NCBI GenBank assembly: GCA_964637655.1
Contig: CAZWUZ010000113.1
Coordinates: 1 to 11,303 of the forward strand
DNA length: 11,303 bases
Source: CAZWUZ01 sp964637655 [NCBI: uncultured bacterium]
GTDB taxonomy: Bacteria; DAOPZR01
Reading direction: 5' to 3'
Of the stretch, positions 1-9,266 are shown piece after piece. Both the position numbers and the translations under genes were made by a program. The notes beneath the pieces are model-generated. The model searched no databases. It was not told the origin of the DNA and worked only from the letters and a program-made list of their open reading frames with translations. Every line of letters begins with the position of its first letter. Position 1 is the first letter of the stretch.

Positions 1-480
1 ATCCGCGCCGCGCTTACCGGTCACCTGGTCTTCAGCACGCTGCACACCAACGACGCCCCGTCGTCGGTCTCCCGCCTGATCGACATGGGCATCAACCCGT
101 TCCTCATCGCCTCGTCGGTGCAGGCGATCATGGCGCAGCGTCTCTGCCGCCGCATCTGCAACAACTGCAAGGAACCGTACCATCCCGGCGAGAAGGTGCT
201 GCGCGATGTCGACTTTCCCGAGGAGTTTGCGGCCAATGCGACCTTCATGCGCGGGGCGGGGTGCGCCAGCTGCAACTACACCGGCTACCGCGGGCGTACC
301 GGTATTTTCGAACTGCTGGTGATGAACGAGGAGATCAAGGACCTCATCCTCAAGGACTCGCCGGCCAACGTGCTCAAGGCGGCGGCAGTGCGCGGCGGCA
401 TGCGCACCCTGCGCCTCGACGGGTTCCGCAAGGTGTCGCTGGGCATGACCAGCATTGTGGAAGTGGTGCGCGTGGCGTAG
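1..480 (+). CDS. pilB: Type IV pilus extension ATPase PilB, C-terminal part (5'-truncated by window edge)
   Basis: The last 159 residues of a GspE/PilB secretion ATPase, which in this family hydrolyses ATP in the cytoplasm to drive pilin addition at the inner-membrane platform PilC. The reading frame is open from base 1. The visible part begins in the conserved His-box segment [15 protein letters not shown]. It then carries the tetracysteine zinc-binding motif of PilB/GspE: a CxxC pair encoded at 157-168 and a second CxxC pair at 262-273, followed by [12 protein letters not shown], a family hallmark. Walker A and Walker B lie upstream of the window. It is followed after 32 bases by pilT and then pilC, the usual T4aP order. 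GspE of a type II secretion system is the main alternative, but the pilT neighbour argues for PilB. The stop is TAG. Confidence 0.93.
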   Translation: MRAALTGHLVFSTLHTNDAPSSVSRLIDMGINPFLIASSVQAIMAQRLCRRICNNCKEPYHPGEKVLRDVDFPEEFAANATFMRGAGCASCNYTGYRGRTGIFELLVMNEEIKDLILKDSPANVLKAAAVRGGMRTLRLDGFRKVSLGMTSIVEVVRVA

Positions 481-499
481 CCGCGCGGGATTATTATTC

Positions 500-505
500 A
501 GGAGA
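500..505 (+). promoter_or_regulatory. Ribosome binding site of pilT
   Basis: AGGAGA ends 7 bases before the ATG at 513. The same frame stays open upstream to 261, but that stretch overlaps pilB and its translation does not look like PilT. This site and the match of the protein's N-terminus to PilT fix the start at 513. The 481-512 gap is slightly AT-rich around 489-500, but no -35/-10 or -24/-12 pair is visible in it. Confidence 0.7.
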
Positions 506-512
506 CACAGGT

Positions 513-1574
513 ATGGCGTATCCGCTGACGATGCACGAACTGATGCAGATGACCCTCGATCGCGGGGCGTCGGACATCCACCTTCGCGTCAACCGCGCGC
601 CGGTGCTGCGCCTCGATGGCGGCCTGGTTGACGTCGACGCGCCGGTGCTCAAACCGGACGATACCGAGGAATTGATGAAGTCGATCACCCCGGACAGCCA
701 CCTGCCGATCATCGACGAAATCGGCGGCTCCGACTTCGCCTATGCCTACAAGGACCTCTGCCGCTTCCGCTGCAGCGTCTTCCGCGAGCGGCAGCGCTTC
801 GCGCTGGTCGCGCGCATCATTCCCGCGCGTATCTTCAGTTTCGAGGAACTCGGCCTGTCGCCCAAGATCAAGGACCTGCTCTGCCGCCCGCGCGGCCTGG
901 TACTCATCTGCGGACCGACCGGGTCGGGCAAGACCACCTCGCTGGCGGCAATGATCGACTGGATCAATATCGAGCACGAGCGCCACATCATTACCATCGA
1001 GGACCCGATCGAGTTCATGCACCCGCACAAGCAGGGCATCATGACGCAGCGTGAACTGGGGGTGGACACCCCGTCGTTCAAGATGGCGCTGCGTCACGCG
1101 CTGCGCCAGGACCCGGACGTCATCCTCGTCGGGGAGATGCGCGACCTCGAAACGATCGAGGCGGCCATCAGCGCGGCCGAGACGGGGCACCTGGTGTTCG
1201 GCACCCTGCACACCAACAGCGCGTCGGAGACGGTCGACCGCATCATCGACGTCTTCCCCACCAACCAGCAGGCGCAGATCCGCGCGCAGCTGGCGGCGGC
1301 GATGGAAGGCGTGGTCTGCCAGTCGCTCTGCCGCAAGGCGCGCGGCACGGGACGCGTGGCGGCCTTCGAGATCATGATCGCCACCGCGGGAATCAAGAAC
1401 ATGATCCGCGACGAGAAAACCTACAATATCCCGTCGGCTATTCAGACCGGCGCCCAACTGGGGATGCAGACGCTTGACCAGCACCTGCTGACCCTGTACC
1501 AGCGCGGGCTGATCTCGTACGAGACGGCGCTGGAAAAATCGCAGGATCGCGACGAACTGCAAAAGCAGATGTAA
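513..1574 (+). CDS. pilT: Type IV pilus retraction ATPase PilT
   Basis: A 353-residue cytoplasmic hexameric ATPase that powers pilus disassembly and twitching in this family. Its length matches PilT. Visible motifs: Walker A GPTGSGKT at residues 134-141; the acidic 'Asp box' IEDPIEF starting at residue 162, with the likely catalytic E163; Walker B DPDVILVGEMRD from residue 200; and the His box around H226 (TGHLVFGTLHTNSA). The C-terminus has the PilT-type segment AGIKNMIRDEK, a variant of the AIRNLIRE retraction motif, and IQTG..LGMQTLDQ. These favour PilT over its paralogue PilU. There is no zinc tetracysteine, which separates it from PilB. It lies between pilB and pilC and is probably co-transcribed with both. 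Its stop is 12 bases before the pilC start. Confidence 0.95.
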   Translation: MAYPLTMHELMQMTLDRGASDIHLRVNRAPVLRLDGGLVDVDAPVLKPDDTEELMKSITPDSHLPIIDEIGGSDFAYAYKDLCRFRCSVFRERQRFALVARIIPARIFSFEELGLSPKIKDLLCRPRGLVLICGPTGSGKTTSLAAMIDWINIEHERHIITIEDPIEFMHPHKQGIMTQRELGVDTPSFKMALRHALRQDPDVILVGEMRDLETIEAAISAAETGHLVFGTLHTNSASETVDRIIDVFPTNQQAQIRAQLAAAMEGVVCQSLCRKARGTGRVAAFEIMIATAGIKNMIRDEKTYNIPSAIQTGAQLGMQTLDQHLLTLYQRGLISYETALEKSQDRDELQKQM

Positions 1575-1580
1575 GGGAGG
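1575..1580 (+). promoter_or_regulatory. Ribosome binding site of pilC
   Basis: A strong GGGAGG immediately follows the pilT TAA stop and lies 6 bases before the pilC ATG at 1587. It supports that start and reading from the same transcript as pilT. Confidence 0.75.
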
Positions 1581-1586
1581 ACGACC

Positions 1587-3002
1587 ATGCCGGTATTTGC
1601 CTACAAGGCCCTCGACGCGGGTGGCAAGGAAGTCAGTGGCAAGCTCGACGCGGCCAACGAAAAGGTCGCCAACCAGCGCCTGCGCGAGCAGGGGATGCGC
1701 CCGTTTGAGATGAAGTCGCTGGGCGACAAGGCGGCGGGCGGCGGCGGGTCCGCCCTGGGCGCCAAGAAGAAGGTCGGGCTGGCGGACATTGCCACCTTCA
1801 CCCGCCAGCTGGCCACCCTGCTCGACGCCGGCCTGCCGCTGCTGCGCGCGCTCAACATCCTCACGGACCAGACCGAGAACCCGGGGCTGAAGTACATCAT
1901 CGGCAGCATCTCCACCGACATTCAGGGGGGCGCCTCGTTCTCCGAGGCCCTGGGCAAACACCCGCGGACGTTCAGCAAGCTGTTCATCAACATGGTCAAG
2001 GCGGGCGAAATCGGCGGTGTGCTCGAAGTCGTGCTCGACCGCCTCGCCACCTTCTCGGAAAAGGACATGGAACTGCGCACCAAGATCAAGTCGGCGCTCA
2101 CCTACCCGGCGATCATGGGCCTGGTCGCCATCAGCGTCGTCACCTTCCTGCTGGTGTTCGTTATCCCGACCTTCGTCAAGATGTTCAACGACGTCGGCCT
2201 GTCGCTGCCGCTGCCGACGCGCATCGTCGTCGGCGCCTCTGATTTCATCATCGGCTACTGGTACATCATTCTCGTCGGCATCGGCGCCCTGGTCTGGGGC
2301 TACAAGCAGATGAACAAGACCGAGGCGGGACGCCTGAAGATCGACGCGGTCAAGCTCAAGGTGCCGGTGTTCGGCATCCTCAACCGCAACGTCGCGACGG
2401 CGCGCTTCACCCGCACGCTCGGCACGCTGATCGAGTCGGGCGTGCCCATCCTGCAGGCGCTCGATATCGTCAAGGACACCTCGGGCAACGAGGTGATCGC
2501 CGAGGCGATGAAGAAGGTCTCCGCCAGCATCACCGAGGGGGAAACCATTTCCAAACCGCTGCACGAGGCGCATGTCTTTCCCGCCATGGTTACGCACATG
2601 ATCGCGGTGGGCGAGGAGACCGGTGCCCTCGAAACGATGCTCAAGAAGATCGCCGACCAGTACGAGATGGTGGTCGACGAAACGGTGGCGGCACTGTCGT
2701 CGATGATCGAGCCGATCATGATCGTCTTCATGGGTTCGTCGGTCGGCCTCATCGTCACCGCGCTCTTTTTCCCGATGTTCGACCTGGTCGACGTCGTCGG
2801 CAAGGGCCCCGCGGCGGCGGCAGCCGGCAGGGAGGATGACGGAGGGCCGGTGAACGCTGGGGGGCGCTGGGGCGGGAGGCGTGGGGCGTGCCGCTGTTTG
2901 CCGCCCTCGGCTTCGGCAGTATCACGCTGCTGCTGCTGCTCGGTGACGTCGCCGCGCTGTCGCAGCCGCTGCTCATCGCCAGCGTTGTCGCCTGCGTCCT
3001 GA
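1587..3002 (+). CDS. pilC: Type IV pilus inner-membrane platform protein PilC, with anomalous C-terminal extension
   Basis: Polytopic inner-membrane protein of the GspF/PilC family, the platform that PilB and PilT act on. It has two T2SSF domains in tandem, each opening with the same signature: residues 71-92 (FTRQLATLLDAGLPLLRAL) and 274-294 (FTRTLGTLIESGVPILQAL). Membrane segments are likely near 174-194, 218-238 and 374-394. The N-terminal MPVFAYKALD is typical. The recognisable protein ends at about residue 405 (FDLVDVVG, base 2801), the usual family length. As sequenced the frame has no stop there and runs 66 residues further through an Ala/Gly-rich stretch, then through a Cys/Ser/Arg-rich tail that is pilS read in another frame. 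It overlaps pilS by 115 bases. The tail is probably not native PilC sequence: either a single-base error or mutation removed the stop, or there is a real long overlap. Nearby stops in the other frames lie at 2837-2839 and 2851-2853. Confidence 0.92.
   Translation: MPVFAYKALDAGGKEVSGKLDAANEKVANQRLREQGMRPFEMKSLGDKAAGGGGSALGAKKKVGLADIATFTRQLATLLDAGLPLLRALNILTDQTENPGLKYIIGSISTDIQGGASFSEALGKHPRTFSKLFINMVKAGEIGGVLEVVLDRLATFSEKDMELRTKIKSALTYPAIMGLVAISVVTFLLVFVIPTFVKMFNDVGLSLPLPTRIVVGASDFIIGYWYIILVGIGALVWGYKQMNKTEAGRLKIDAVKLKVPVFGILNRNVATARFTRTLGTLIESGVPILQALDIVKDTSGNEVIAEAMKKVSASITEGETISKPLHEAHVFPAMVTHMIAVGEETGALETMLKKIADQYEMVVDETVAALSSMIEPIMIVFMGSSVGLIVTALFFPMFDLVDVVGKGPAAAAAGREDDGGPVNAGGRWGGRRGACRCLPPSASAVSRCCCCSVTSPRCRSRCSSPALSPAS
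2874..2879 (+). promoter_or_regulatory. Ribosome binding site selecting the GTG start of pilS
   Basis: GGGAGG lies 8 bases before GTG 2888, the only ATG/GTG start in this frame after the in-frame TGA at 2837-2839. It supports the GTG start, although the first membrane helix would then begin almost at the N-terminus. A rival arrangement is a GTG at 2850 overlapping a TGA at 2851-2853 (GTGA), preceded by GGAGG at 2841-2845. That start would reach the kinase frame only if the G-run at 2859-2864 were one base longer. Confidence 0.5.
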
Positions 3003-4924
3003 CGTTCTTCATCGACCCGTGGCTGCGCCGGGTGCTCCCGGTGCGCCGGGCCGGCCTGATGATGCTTGAGTTCTACATCTTTTTCGCGCATACCGCAGTC
3101 ATCTTCACCCTGCCGCGTTTTCTCGAGGACCCGCAGGCGGCCCTGCGTGATCCGCAGGCGGTCGGCGTGTTCCTGCTCTACCTGGTCCCGATTTTTTCCG
3201 CCGCCTTCACCTACGGCCTGCGCGGGGCCCTGCTGACCTGGGCGGGACTGTTCGCGTTGTGCGGCATTTCCCTGTGGGGCGGACTCGATCAGGTCCGGCA
3301 GCCGGAATGGCCGGACCTGCTGCTCGGGCTGCTGCCCGTGTTCACCGTGCTGCTGGTGCTGGCGATGATGGTCGGCCTGCAGAGCGCGCTCAAGTCGCGG
3401 GCCGAGCAGGAAATCACCGACCGGCTGGCGCGCATCACCACCCTGAACCGCATGCAGGAGCTGCTGCGCGATGCCATCTACTACGAGAATCTCTGGCAGC
3501 ATGTGCTGACCCTCGCCTCGTTCATCATTCCGAGCGGGGGCGGGGCGGTGCTCGCCGCCGACGGGAGCAGGCGCAGCGTCTTCGGTGACGCCCTGCCGCC
3601 GGTGGCGGCACTGCTGCTGCCCGACGGGCGGCAGCTGACCGCGCTGACCGCTGATGCCGTGCACGTGCTTGCCCCGCCGCGGGGACAGCGGCGCGCCTGG
3701 CGTGGCGTGCGCTCGCTGCTGGCGGCCCCGCTGCGCGAACAGGGCCAGGTGACAGCGCTGCTGGTGCTGGTCAACCCGCAGTCGCGGCGGCAGTACGGGC
3801 CGGCGGAACGCGACCTGCTGGCGGTGGTGGTCAACCAGGTGCAGGTGGCGCTGGAGAACGCGCGGCTGTTTCGCACCGCGGCGCTCGATGCGCAGCGCCT
3901 GCAGTTCATCCTGCGCAGTATCAGCAGCGGGGTGCTCTCCTGCGACCTGCAGGGGCGGATTACCGAGGCGAATGAGGCGGCGCTGACCCTGCTCAATTAC
4001 CGGCGGGAGGAACTGGTCGGCAGGGTGCTGCAGCAGGATGTCTTCCTGTTCCGCGGCGAGCCGCTGCTGCTCGAGGCGCTGCGCCAGGGGTATGCGGCGA
4101 ACAGCACGGAAACGGTGCTGGCCACCAAGGACCATCGTGACCTCGATGCGGGCATGTCGACCTGGCAGCTGCGCGACGATGCGGACACGGTGATCGGCGC
4201 CATCGCGGTATTCAAGGATCTCGGTGAACTCAAGCGCATGCAGCGGGAACTGGCGACGCGCGAGAAACTTGCGGCGGTCGGCTCGCTGGCCGCGGGGATG
4301 GCGCATGAACTGCGCAACCCGCTCGGCGGCGTCGAGGGGTTTGCCTCCCTGCTGCGCCGCGAACTGCAGGACCGCCCCGCCGTTCGCGCCCTCGCCGACA
4401 AGATCATGGCCGGGGTGGGCGAGGTCAACCGTGTGCTCGAACAGTTTCTCGCCCTGACCGAGGAGCGGCGACTGCAGTACGCGGCGGTGGCACTGGCTGA
4501 CTTCTGCCGGCAGCTGACCGCCTCGCTTGACGGCGAGGCGCGCGCGCGGGGGGTCGGCTGGGACCTGGCGGGGATCGATCCCGGGCTCACGCTCAAGGCC
4601 GACCCGCTGGTGCTGCGCCAGGTGCTGCAGGTGCTGCTGCGCAATGCGCTCGAAGCGAGCGCCACGGGGGGGACGGTGGCGGTGCGTGCGCAGTTCGCGC
4701 CGGGACAGGGACGGGCGGTACTCAGCGTGCTTGACCACGGGGTGGGCATCCCGCCGGAACTGCGCGACCGGATCTTCCAGCCGTTCTTCACCACCAAGGA
4801 GACGGGGACGGGACTGGGACTGGCGGTGGCGCAGCGGCACGTGGCGGCGCTGGGCGGCGACCTCACGGTGGACAGCGAACCGGGCCGCGGGAGCGTGTTC
4901 ACCGTCTCGCTGCCGGTGGCGTAG
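2888..4924 (+). CDS. pilS: Membrane sensor histidine kinase, PilS-like, with GAF and PAS domains
   Basis: A 678-residue sensor kinase beginning at GTG. About six hydrophobic segments occupy residues 2-19, 27-42, 57-75, 91-108, 112-131 and 144-164, the PilS-type membrane sensor. A GAF-like domain follows at about 190-330, ending in PLREQGQVTALLVLVN and QVALENARLF. A PAS domain comes next at about 337-440 (ISSGVLSCDLQGRITEANEAA). The kinase core has an H-box with phospho-acceptor H473 in MAHELRNPLGG, N-box N586, G1 box DHGVGIP from D616, F box FFTTKETG and G2 box GTGLGL at 640-645, so it looks catalytically complete. By family it would autophosphorylate and pass phosphate to the regulator encoded 8 bases downstream. 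Its place after pilC matches pilS in Geobacter-type clusters. The GAF domain makes it longer than classic PilS, so the name rests partly on context and the input signal is unknown. Confidence 0.85.
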   Translation: MPLFAALGFGSITLLLLLGDVAALSQPLLIASVVACVLTFFIDPWLRRVLPVRRAGLMMLEFYIFFAHTAVIFTLPRFLEDPQAALRDPQAVGVFLLYLVPIFSAAFTYGLRGALLTWAGLFALCGISLWGGLDQVRQPEWPDLLLGLLPVFTVLLVLAMMVGLQSALKSRAEQEITDRLARITTLNRMQELLRDAIYYENLWQHVLTLASFIIPSGGGAVLAADGSRRSVFGDALPPVAALLLPDGRQLTALTADAVHVLAPPRGQRRAWRGVRSLLAAPLREQGQVTALLVLVNPQSRRQYGPAERDLLAVVVNQVQVALENARLFRTAALDAQRLQFILRSISSGVLSCDLQGRITEANEAALTLLNYRREELVGRVLQQDVFLFRGEPLLLEALRQGYAANSTETVLATKDHRDLDAGMSTWQLRDDADTVIGAIAVFKDLGELKRMQRELATREKLAAVGSLAAGMAHELRNPLGGVEGFASLLRRELQDRPAVRALADKIMAGVGEVNRVLEQFLALTEERRLQYAAVALADFCRQLTASLDGEARARGVGWDLAGIDPGLTLKADPLVLRQVLQVLLRNALEASATGGTVAVRAQFAPGQGRAVLSVLDHGVGIPPELRDRIFQPFFTTKETGTGLGLAVAQRHVAALGGDLTVDSEPGRGSVFTVSLPVA

Positions 4925-4932
4925 GGGACGGC

Positions 4933-6296
<1,364 letters not shown>

Positions 6297-6300
<4 letters not shown>

Positions 6301-7907
6301 TCACGCCGCCGCGCTACCTGACCGGGTTCGCCCTCGCCCGCCTGCCGCACCTCGATACCGACACCGTGGTGCTCGGCACCGGCGTGGCGGGCATGCAGGC
6401 CGCGCGGGCCGCCGCTGCCGCGGGCAACGACGTGCTGCTCATCTGCAAGCAGGCGTGGGATGATTCCGACACCGCGCTGGCGCAGGGGGGGATTGCGGTG
6501 GTGCTCGACGCGGCCGATTCGGTCGAGGCCCATGTCGAGGACACCCTCGCTGCGGGGGCGGGCCTGTGCGACCGTGCCCGCGTCGAACTGATGGTGCGCG
6601 AGGGGATTGACCGGACGCGCGACCTGGTGGCGGAAGGGCTGCGCCTCGACACCGGGGCGGACGGCGAACTGCATCACGCGCGCGAAGGGGCGCATCGCCT
6701 CGGGCGGGTGGTGCATATCGGCGGCGATGCCACGGGGCGCGGCCTGGCGGCGTTCCTGCATGCCCGGGTGCAGCAGCAGCCGCGCATCCGCCTGCTCGAA
6801 CATGTCTGTGCGGTCGACCTGCTGACCGCCGACGGGTTCTGCCGCGGCGTGCTGGTGCTCGATATCCGTTCGGGCAACCTGCTGGCGGTGCGCGCGGCGG
6901 CGACAGTCATCGCCACCGGCGGCGTGCAGCGTCTCTACCGCGAATCGACGGCGGTCGAGGGGATTACCGGCGACGGGGTGGCTATGGCCTACCGGGCGGG
7001 CGCGACCGTGCAGGACATGGAATTCATGCAGTTCCATCCGACCGCGCTCTACGTGGCGGGCGCGCCCCGCTTTCTGCTCTCCGAGGCGCTGCGCGGCGAA
7101 GGGGGCATCCTGCGCAACCGCGCCGGTGCGGCCTTCATGGCGCGCTACGACGCGCGCGCGGAACTGGCCCCGCGCGACATCGTCACGCGGGCAATTATCG
7201 ACGAGATGGCCGCGCGCGGCGATACCAACGTGCTGCTCGATGTCACCGCGCTCGGGCGTCCGACCCTGTGGGCCCGTTTTCCCACCATCGCCCGCCAGTG
7301 CCAGTTGTACGGCATCGACATCGCCCAGCAGCCCATTCCCGTGCGGCCGGCCGCCCATTATTTCATGGGCGGCATCGTTACCGACGAGTTCGGGCGTACC
7401 CAACTGCCCGGCCTGCTCGCCTGCGGTGAAGCGGCCAGCACCGGGGTGCATGGCGCCAACCGCCTCGCCAGCAATTCATTGCTGGAAGGGCTGGTCTACG
7501 GCTGGCGGGCGGGCATGGCGGCGGGGGAATATGCGCGACAGGCGCAGCTGCCGCCCTGGCCGCGCTTCGACGCACCGACGGCTGCCGCGGGCGGGCGGGC
7601 GCTCAACCTGGCGGATATGCGCAACGCCCTGCAATCACTGCTCTGGCGCAAGGCGGGTATTTTCCGCGACGGGGCGGCACTGGCGGAAGCGGAGGACATG
7701 ATCGGGTTCTGGTCGGAATATGTTTTCCCCGAACCGCTGACGGGGCGTGACGGGTTCGAACTCAAGAATGCGCTGACCGTCGCGGCGCTGATCGTGCATG
7801 CCGCACGCGCGCGCACGGAAAGCCGCGGGGCGCATTTCCGCCGTGACTGTCCCCCGCCGGCCGACCCGGCCTGGGCCCGCCACCTCACCTGGCGCCGCGC
7901 GGAGTGA
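6297..7907 (+). CDS. nadB: L-aspartate oxidase
   Basis: A 536-residue FAD-dependent cytoplasmic enzyme that oxidises L-aspartate to iminoaspartate, the first step of de novo NAD synthesis; quinolinate synthase NadA then uses the product. It has the full family length. The FAD-binding GxGxxG (GTGVAG) is at residues 27-32. Active-site residues align with the E. coli enzyme at a constant offset of +3: H247 (FHPTAL), E263 in the loop SEALRGEGG, R293 (APRDIVTRAI), H354 (HYFMGGI) and R389 (GVHGANRLASNSLLE). The C-terminal helical domain is present (SRGAHFRRDCPP). These features favour NadB over succinate dehydrogenase or fumarate reductase flavoproteins. Neither nadA nor nadC is in the window, and the neighbours are pilus genes. 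It overlaps the pilR stop, so it is probably co-transcribed with pilS-pilR. Its own stop directly abuts the convergent DUF192 gene. Confidence 0.95.
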
Positions 7908-8243
7908 TCAGCCGGGCAGCGCCAGCCGCTGCCCGGGCGTGAGTCCGGCCGCCACGCCCGCGGCCAGTTCCAGTACCTGCACCGTATCGCGCGGGGCGCG
8001 CGCCAGCCGCCAGGGGGGGAGCGTGCGCACGGCGAGTACCGTGCCGTCCGCCGCGCAGAAGACCGCATCGATGACGAAGGCCATGCCGCAGGTGTGGATG
8101 GCGGTGCAGGGGCGCAGCAGCAGCCCCGCGTCCGCCGGCAGCCGGTCGCGGCCGAGCAGGCCGACGAGGCGCGCACCCCAGGTCACCGCCGGCGTCACCT
8201 GCACGTGGCGGCCGTCCGGCAGGCGCAGCGGGAACGGCGGCAC
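7908..8243 (-). CDS. DUF192 family small protein linked to the Tad locus
   Basis: A 111-residue protein of unknown function with the DUF192 (PF02643) pattern: GLLGRDRLPADAGLLL, then CTAIHTCGMAFVIDAVF, LPPWR and VLELAAG. The IHT.GM.F.ID core is the diagnostic part. It has no signal peptide or membrane segment, so it is predicted cytoplasmic, unlike many DUF192 proteins that are exported. It starts with GTG three bases after the tadC stop and has no visible Shine-Dalgarno sequence, which suggests coupling to tadC. From general knowledge of tad loci, small DUF192 genes recur beside tadB/tadC, so a role in Tad pilus assembly or its control is a fair guess, but no biochemical function can be read from the sequence. 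Its stop shares the palindrome TGATCA with the stop of nadB on the other strand. Confidence 0.8.
   Translation of the reverse strand: MPPFPLRLPDGRHVQVTPAVTWGARLVGLLGRDRLPADAGLLLRPCTAIHTCGMAFVIDAVFCAADGTVLAVRTLPPWRLARAPRDTVQVLELAAGVAAGLTPGQRLALPG
7912..7936. terminator. Perfect GC hairpin at the convergent operon junction
   Basis: A 10-bp inverted repeat, CCGGGCAGCG at 7912-7921 and CGCTGCCCGG at 7927-7936, is separated by a 5-base loop. It starts 4 bases after the nadB stop and lies inside the last codons of the DUF192 gene. Neither strand has a T-run after it, so it is not a canonical intrinsic terminator. It could still slow polymerase or stabilise RNA 3' ends where two operons meet. GC-rich coding sequence can also make such repeats by chance. 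Confidence 0.4.
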
Positions 8244-8245
8244 GG

Positions 8246-9265
8246 TCAGCGCGCGGGGGCGGCAGGGGCGGCGGGACGCGCGGCGTTGGCACTGCTCATG
8301 TTCTTGCCGATATTCGCCTTTTCATACTGCACCTTGATGACGATGGGCCCGAGCACGACGATGAAGATCGTCGGGAAGATGAAGAGCACCATCGGGAAAA
8401 GCATCTTGATCGGCGCTTTCATCGCCGCTTCTTCGATCCGCTGCCGCCGCTTGATGCGCATCTGCTCCGACTGGATGCGCAGCACCATCCCGATGCTCGT
8501 CCCCAGCTGGTCGGCCTGGATGACCGCCGAGATGAAGCTGTCGAGGTCATCGTTGCGGATGCGCCTGGTGATGTTGCGCAGCGCCTGCTGGCGCGGGAAA
8601 CCCAGCCGCATCTCCTCGAGGGCGCGCCCGAACTCGTCAGCCAGCGCCCCCTTGGTCTTTTCCACCACCTTGCCCATCGCCATATCGAAGCCCAGCCCCG
8701 CCTCGACCGAGACGACCAGCAGGTCGATGGCGTCGGGGAGCGTCTTCTGGATCTGCTTGACCCGCGTGGTGATGCGCTTCTTCAGCCAGAACTGCGGGAT
8801 GATGAAGGAGAACCCGCCCGCGACCGCCATGCCGCCCAGCGCGATCCCCATGATCATCTGCTTGTTGTCCGCGACCACGACGCCGATCAGGCCGAGCACG
8901 ACCACCGCGGTCATCGACACGGCGGCGCAGAGGAACTGTACCGCGCGGAACTCGCCCGGCCCGAGGTCGCCCGGGTTCCCCGCCGCGATCAGCATCTCCT
9001 GCAGTTTTTCCGCGCCGCTCGTCTTGTCCTGCTGGGTGAACTTCTTGGCGATGCGGTTGATCACCGGTTCGATGACGCGCTGGTAGAAACTCCCCTCGAG
9101 TTCATCCTGCAGCGACAGCGCGTCCCGCTTTTCGTGCGCTTTGGGCCCGGCAATCTCGCGCAGGCGGCGGTAGGTCGGGCTCTGTTTCTCGCGCAGCACG
9201 TAGAGCGCCACCGCGCCCACGGCCATGAGCGCGATGACCACCCCGAGGATGCCGTACACCCCCAT
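8246..9265 (-). CDS. tadC: Tad pilus inner-membrane platform protein TadC
   Basis: A 339-residue membrane protein of the TadC family, one of the two GspF-like half-size platform proteins of Tad (Flp) secretion. Hydrophobic segments lie near 3-23, 110-131, 138-158 and 288-310. A T2SSF domain at about 175-300 contains LPDAIDLLVVSVEAGLGFD and ADQLGTSIGMVLRIQSEQMR, both typical of TadC. The ATG at 9265, one base after the tadB stop, is preferred: a longer in-frame start at 9301 would overlap tadB by 35 bases and add a basic N-tail unlike the family. A weak GAGAT lies a few bases before the chosen ATG. The C-terminus ends in a short Ala/Pro tail (from about residue 324) of unknown role. It would pair with TadB to form the platform for TadA. 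Confidence 0.92.
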   Translation of the reverse strand: MGVYGILGVVIALMAVGAVALYVLREKQSPTYRRLREIAGPKAHEKRDALSLQDELEGSFYQRVIEPVINRIAKKFTQQDKTSGAEKLQEMLIAAGNPGDLGPGEFRAVQFLCAAVSMTAVVVLGLIGVVVADNKQMIMGIALGGMAVAGGFSFIIPQFWLKKRITTRVKQIQKTLPDAIDLLVVSVEAGLGFDMAMGKVVEKTKGALADEFGRALEEMRLGFPRQQALRNITRRIRNDDLDSFISAVIQADQLGTSIGMVLRIQSEQMRIKRRQRIEEAAMKAPIKMLFPMVLFIFPTIFIVVLGPIVIKVQYEKANIGKNMSSANAARPAAPAAPAR

Positions 9266-9266
9266 G

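Noticed and set aside
261-512. Upstream extension of the pilT frame
   Set aside because: It overlaps pilB out of frame, is Arg/Gly/Gln-rich and does not resemble PilT. The ATG at 513 has a good ribosome binding site and matches the family N-terminus.
481-512. A possible promoter in the slightly AT-rich pilB-pilT gap
   Set aside because: The gap is only 32 bases, with no -35/-10 or -24/-12 pair, and the genes look like one operon.
498-2597. A 699-codon open frame on the minus strand opposite pilT and pilC
   Set aside because: Its translation is rich in Arg, His, Asp and Gln without recognisable motifs, and it mirrors well-supported genes on the other strand. Long antisense frames are expected in DNA this GC-rich.
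2925-2942. Short CTG repeat (CTGCTGCTGCTGCTG) as a microsatellite
   Set aside because: Only about five units. It encodes the Leu run of a membrane helix and is within what codon bias alone produces.
2866-3002. A Cys-rich PilC tail as a possible metal-binding domain
   Set aside because: The Cys run comes from reading the CTG repeat of the first pilS helix in another frame (TGC), so it is most simply explained as a frame artefact.
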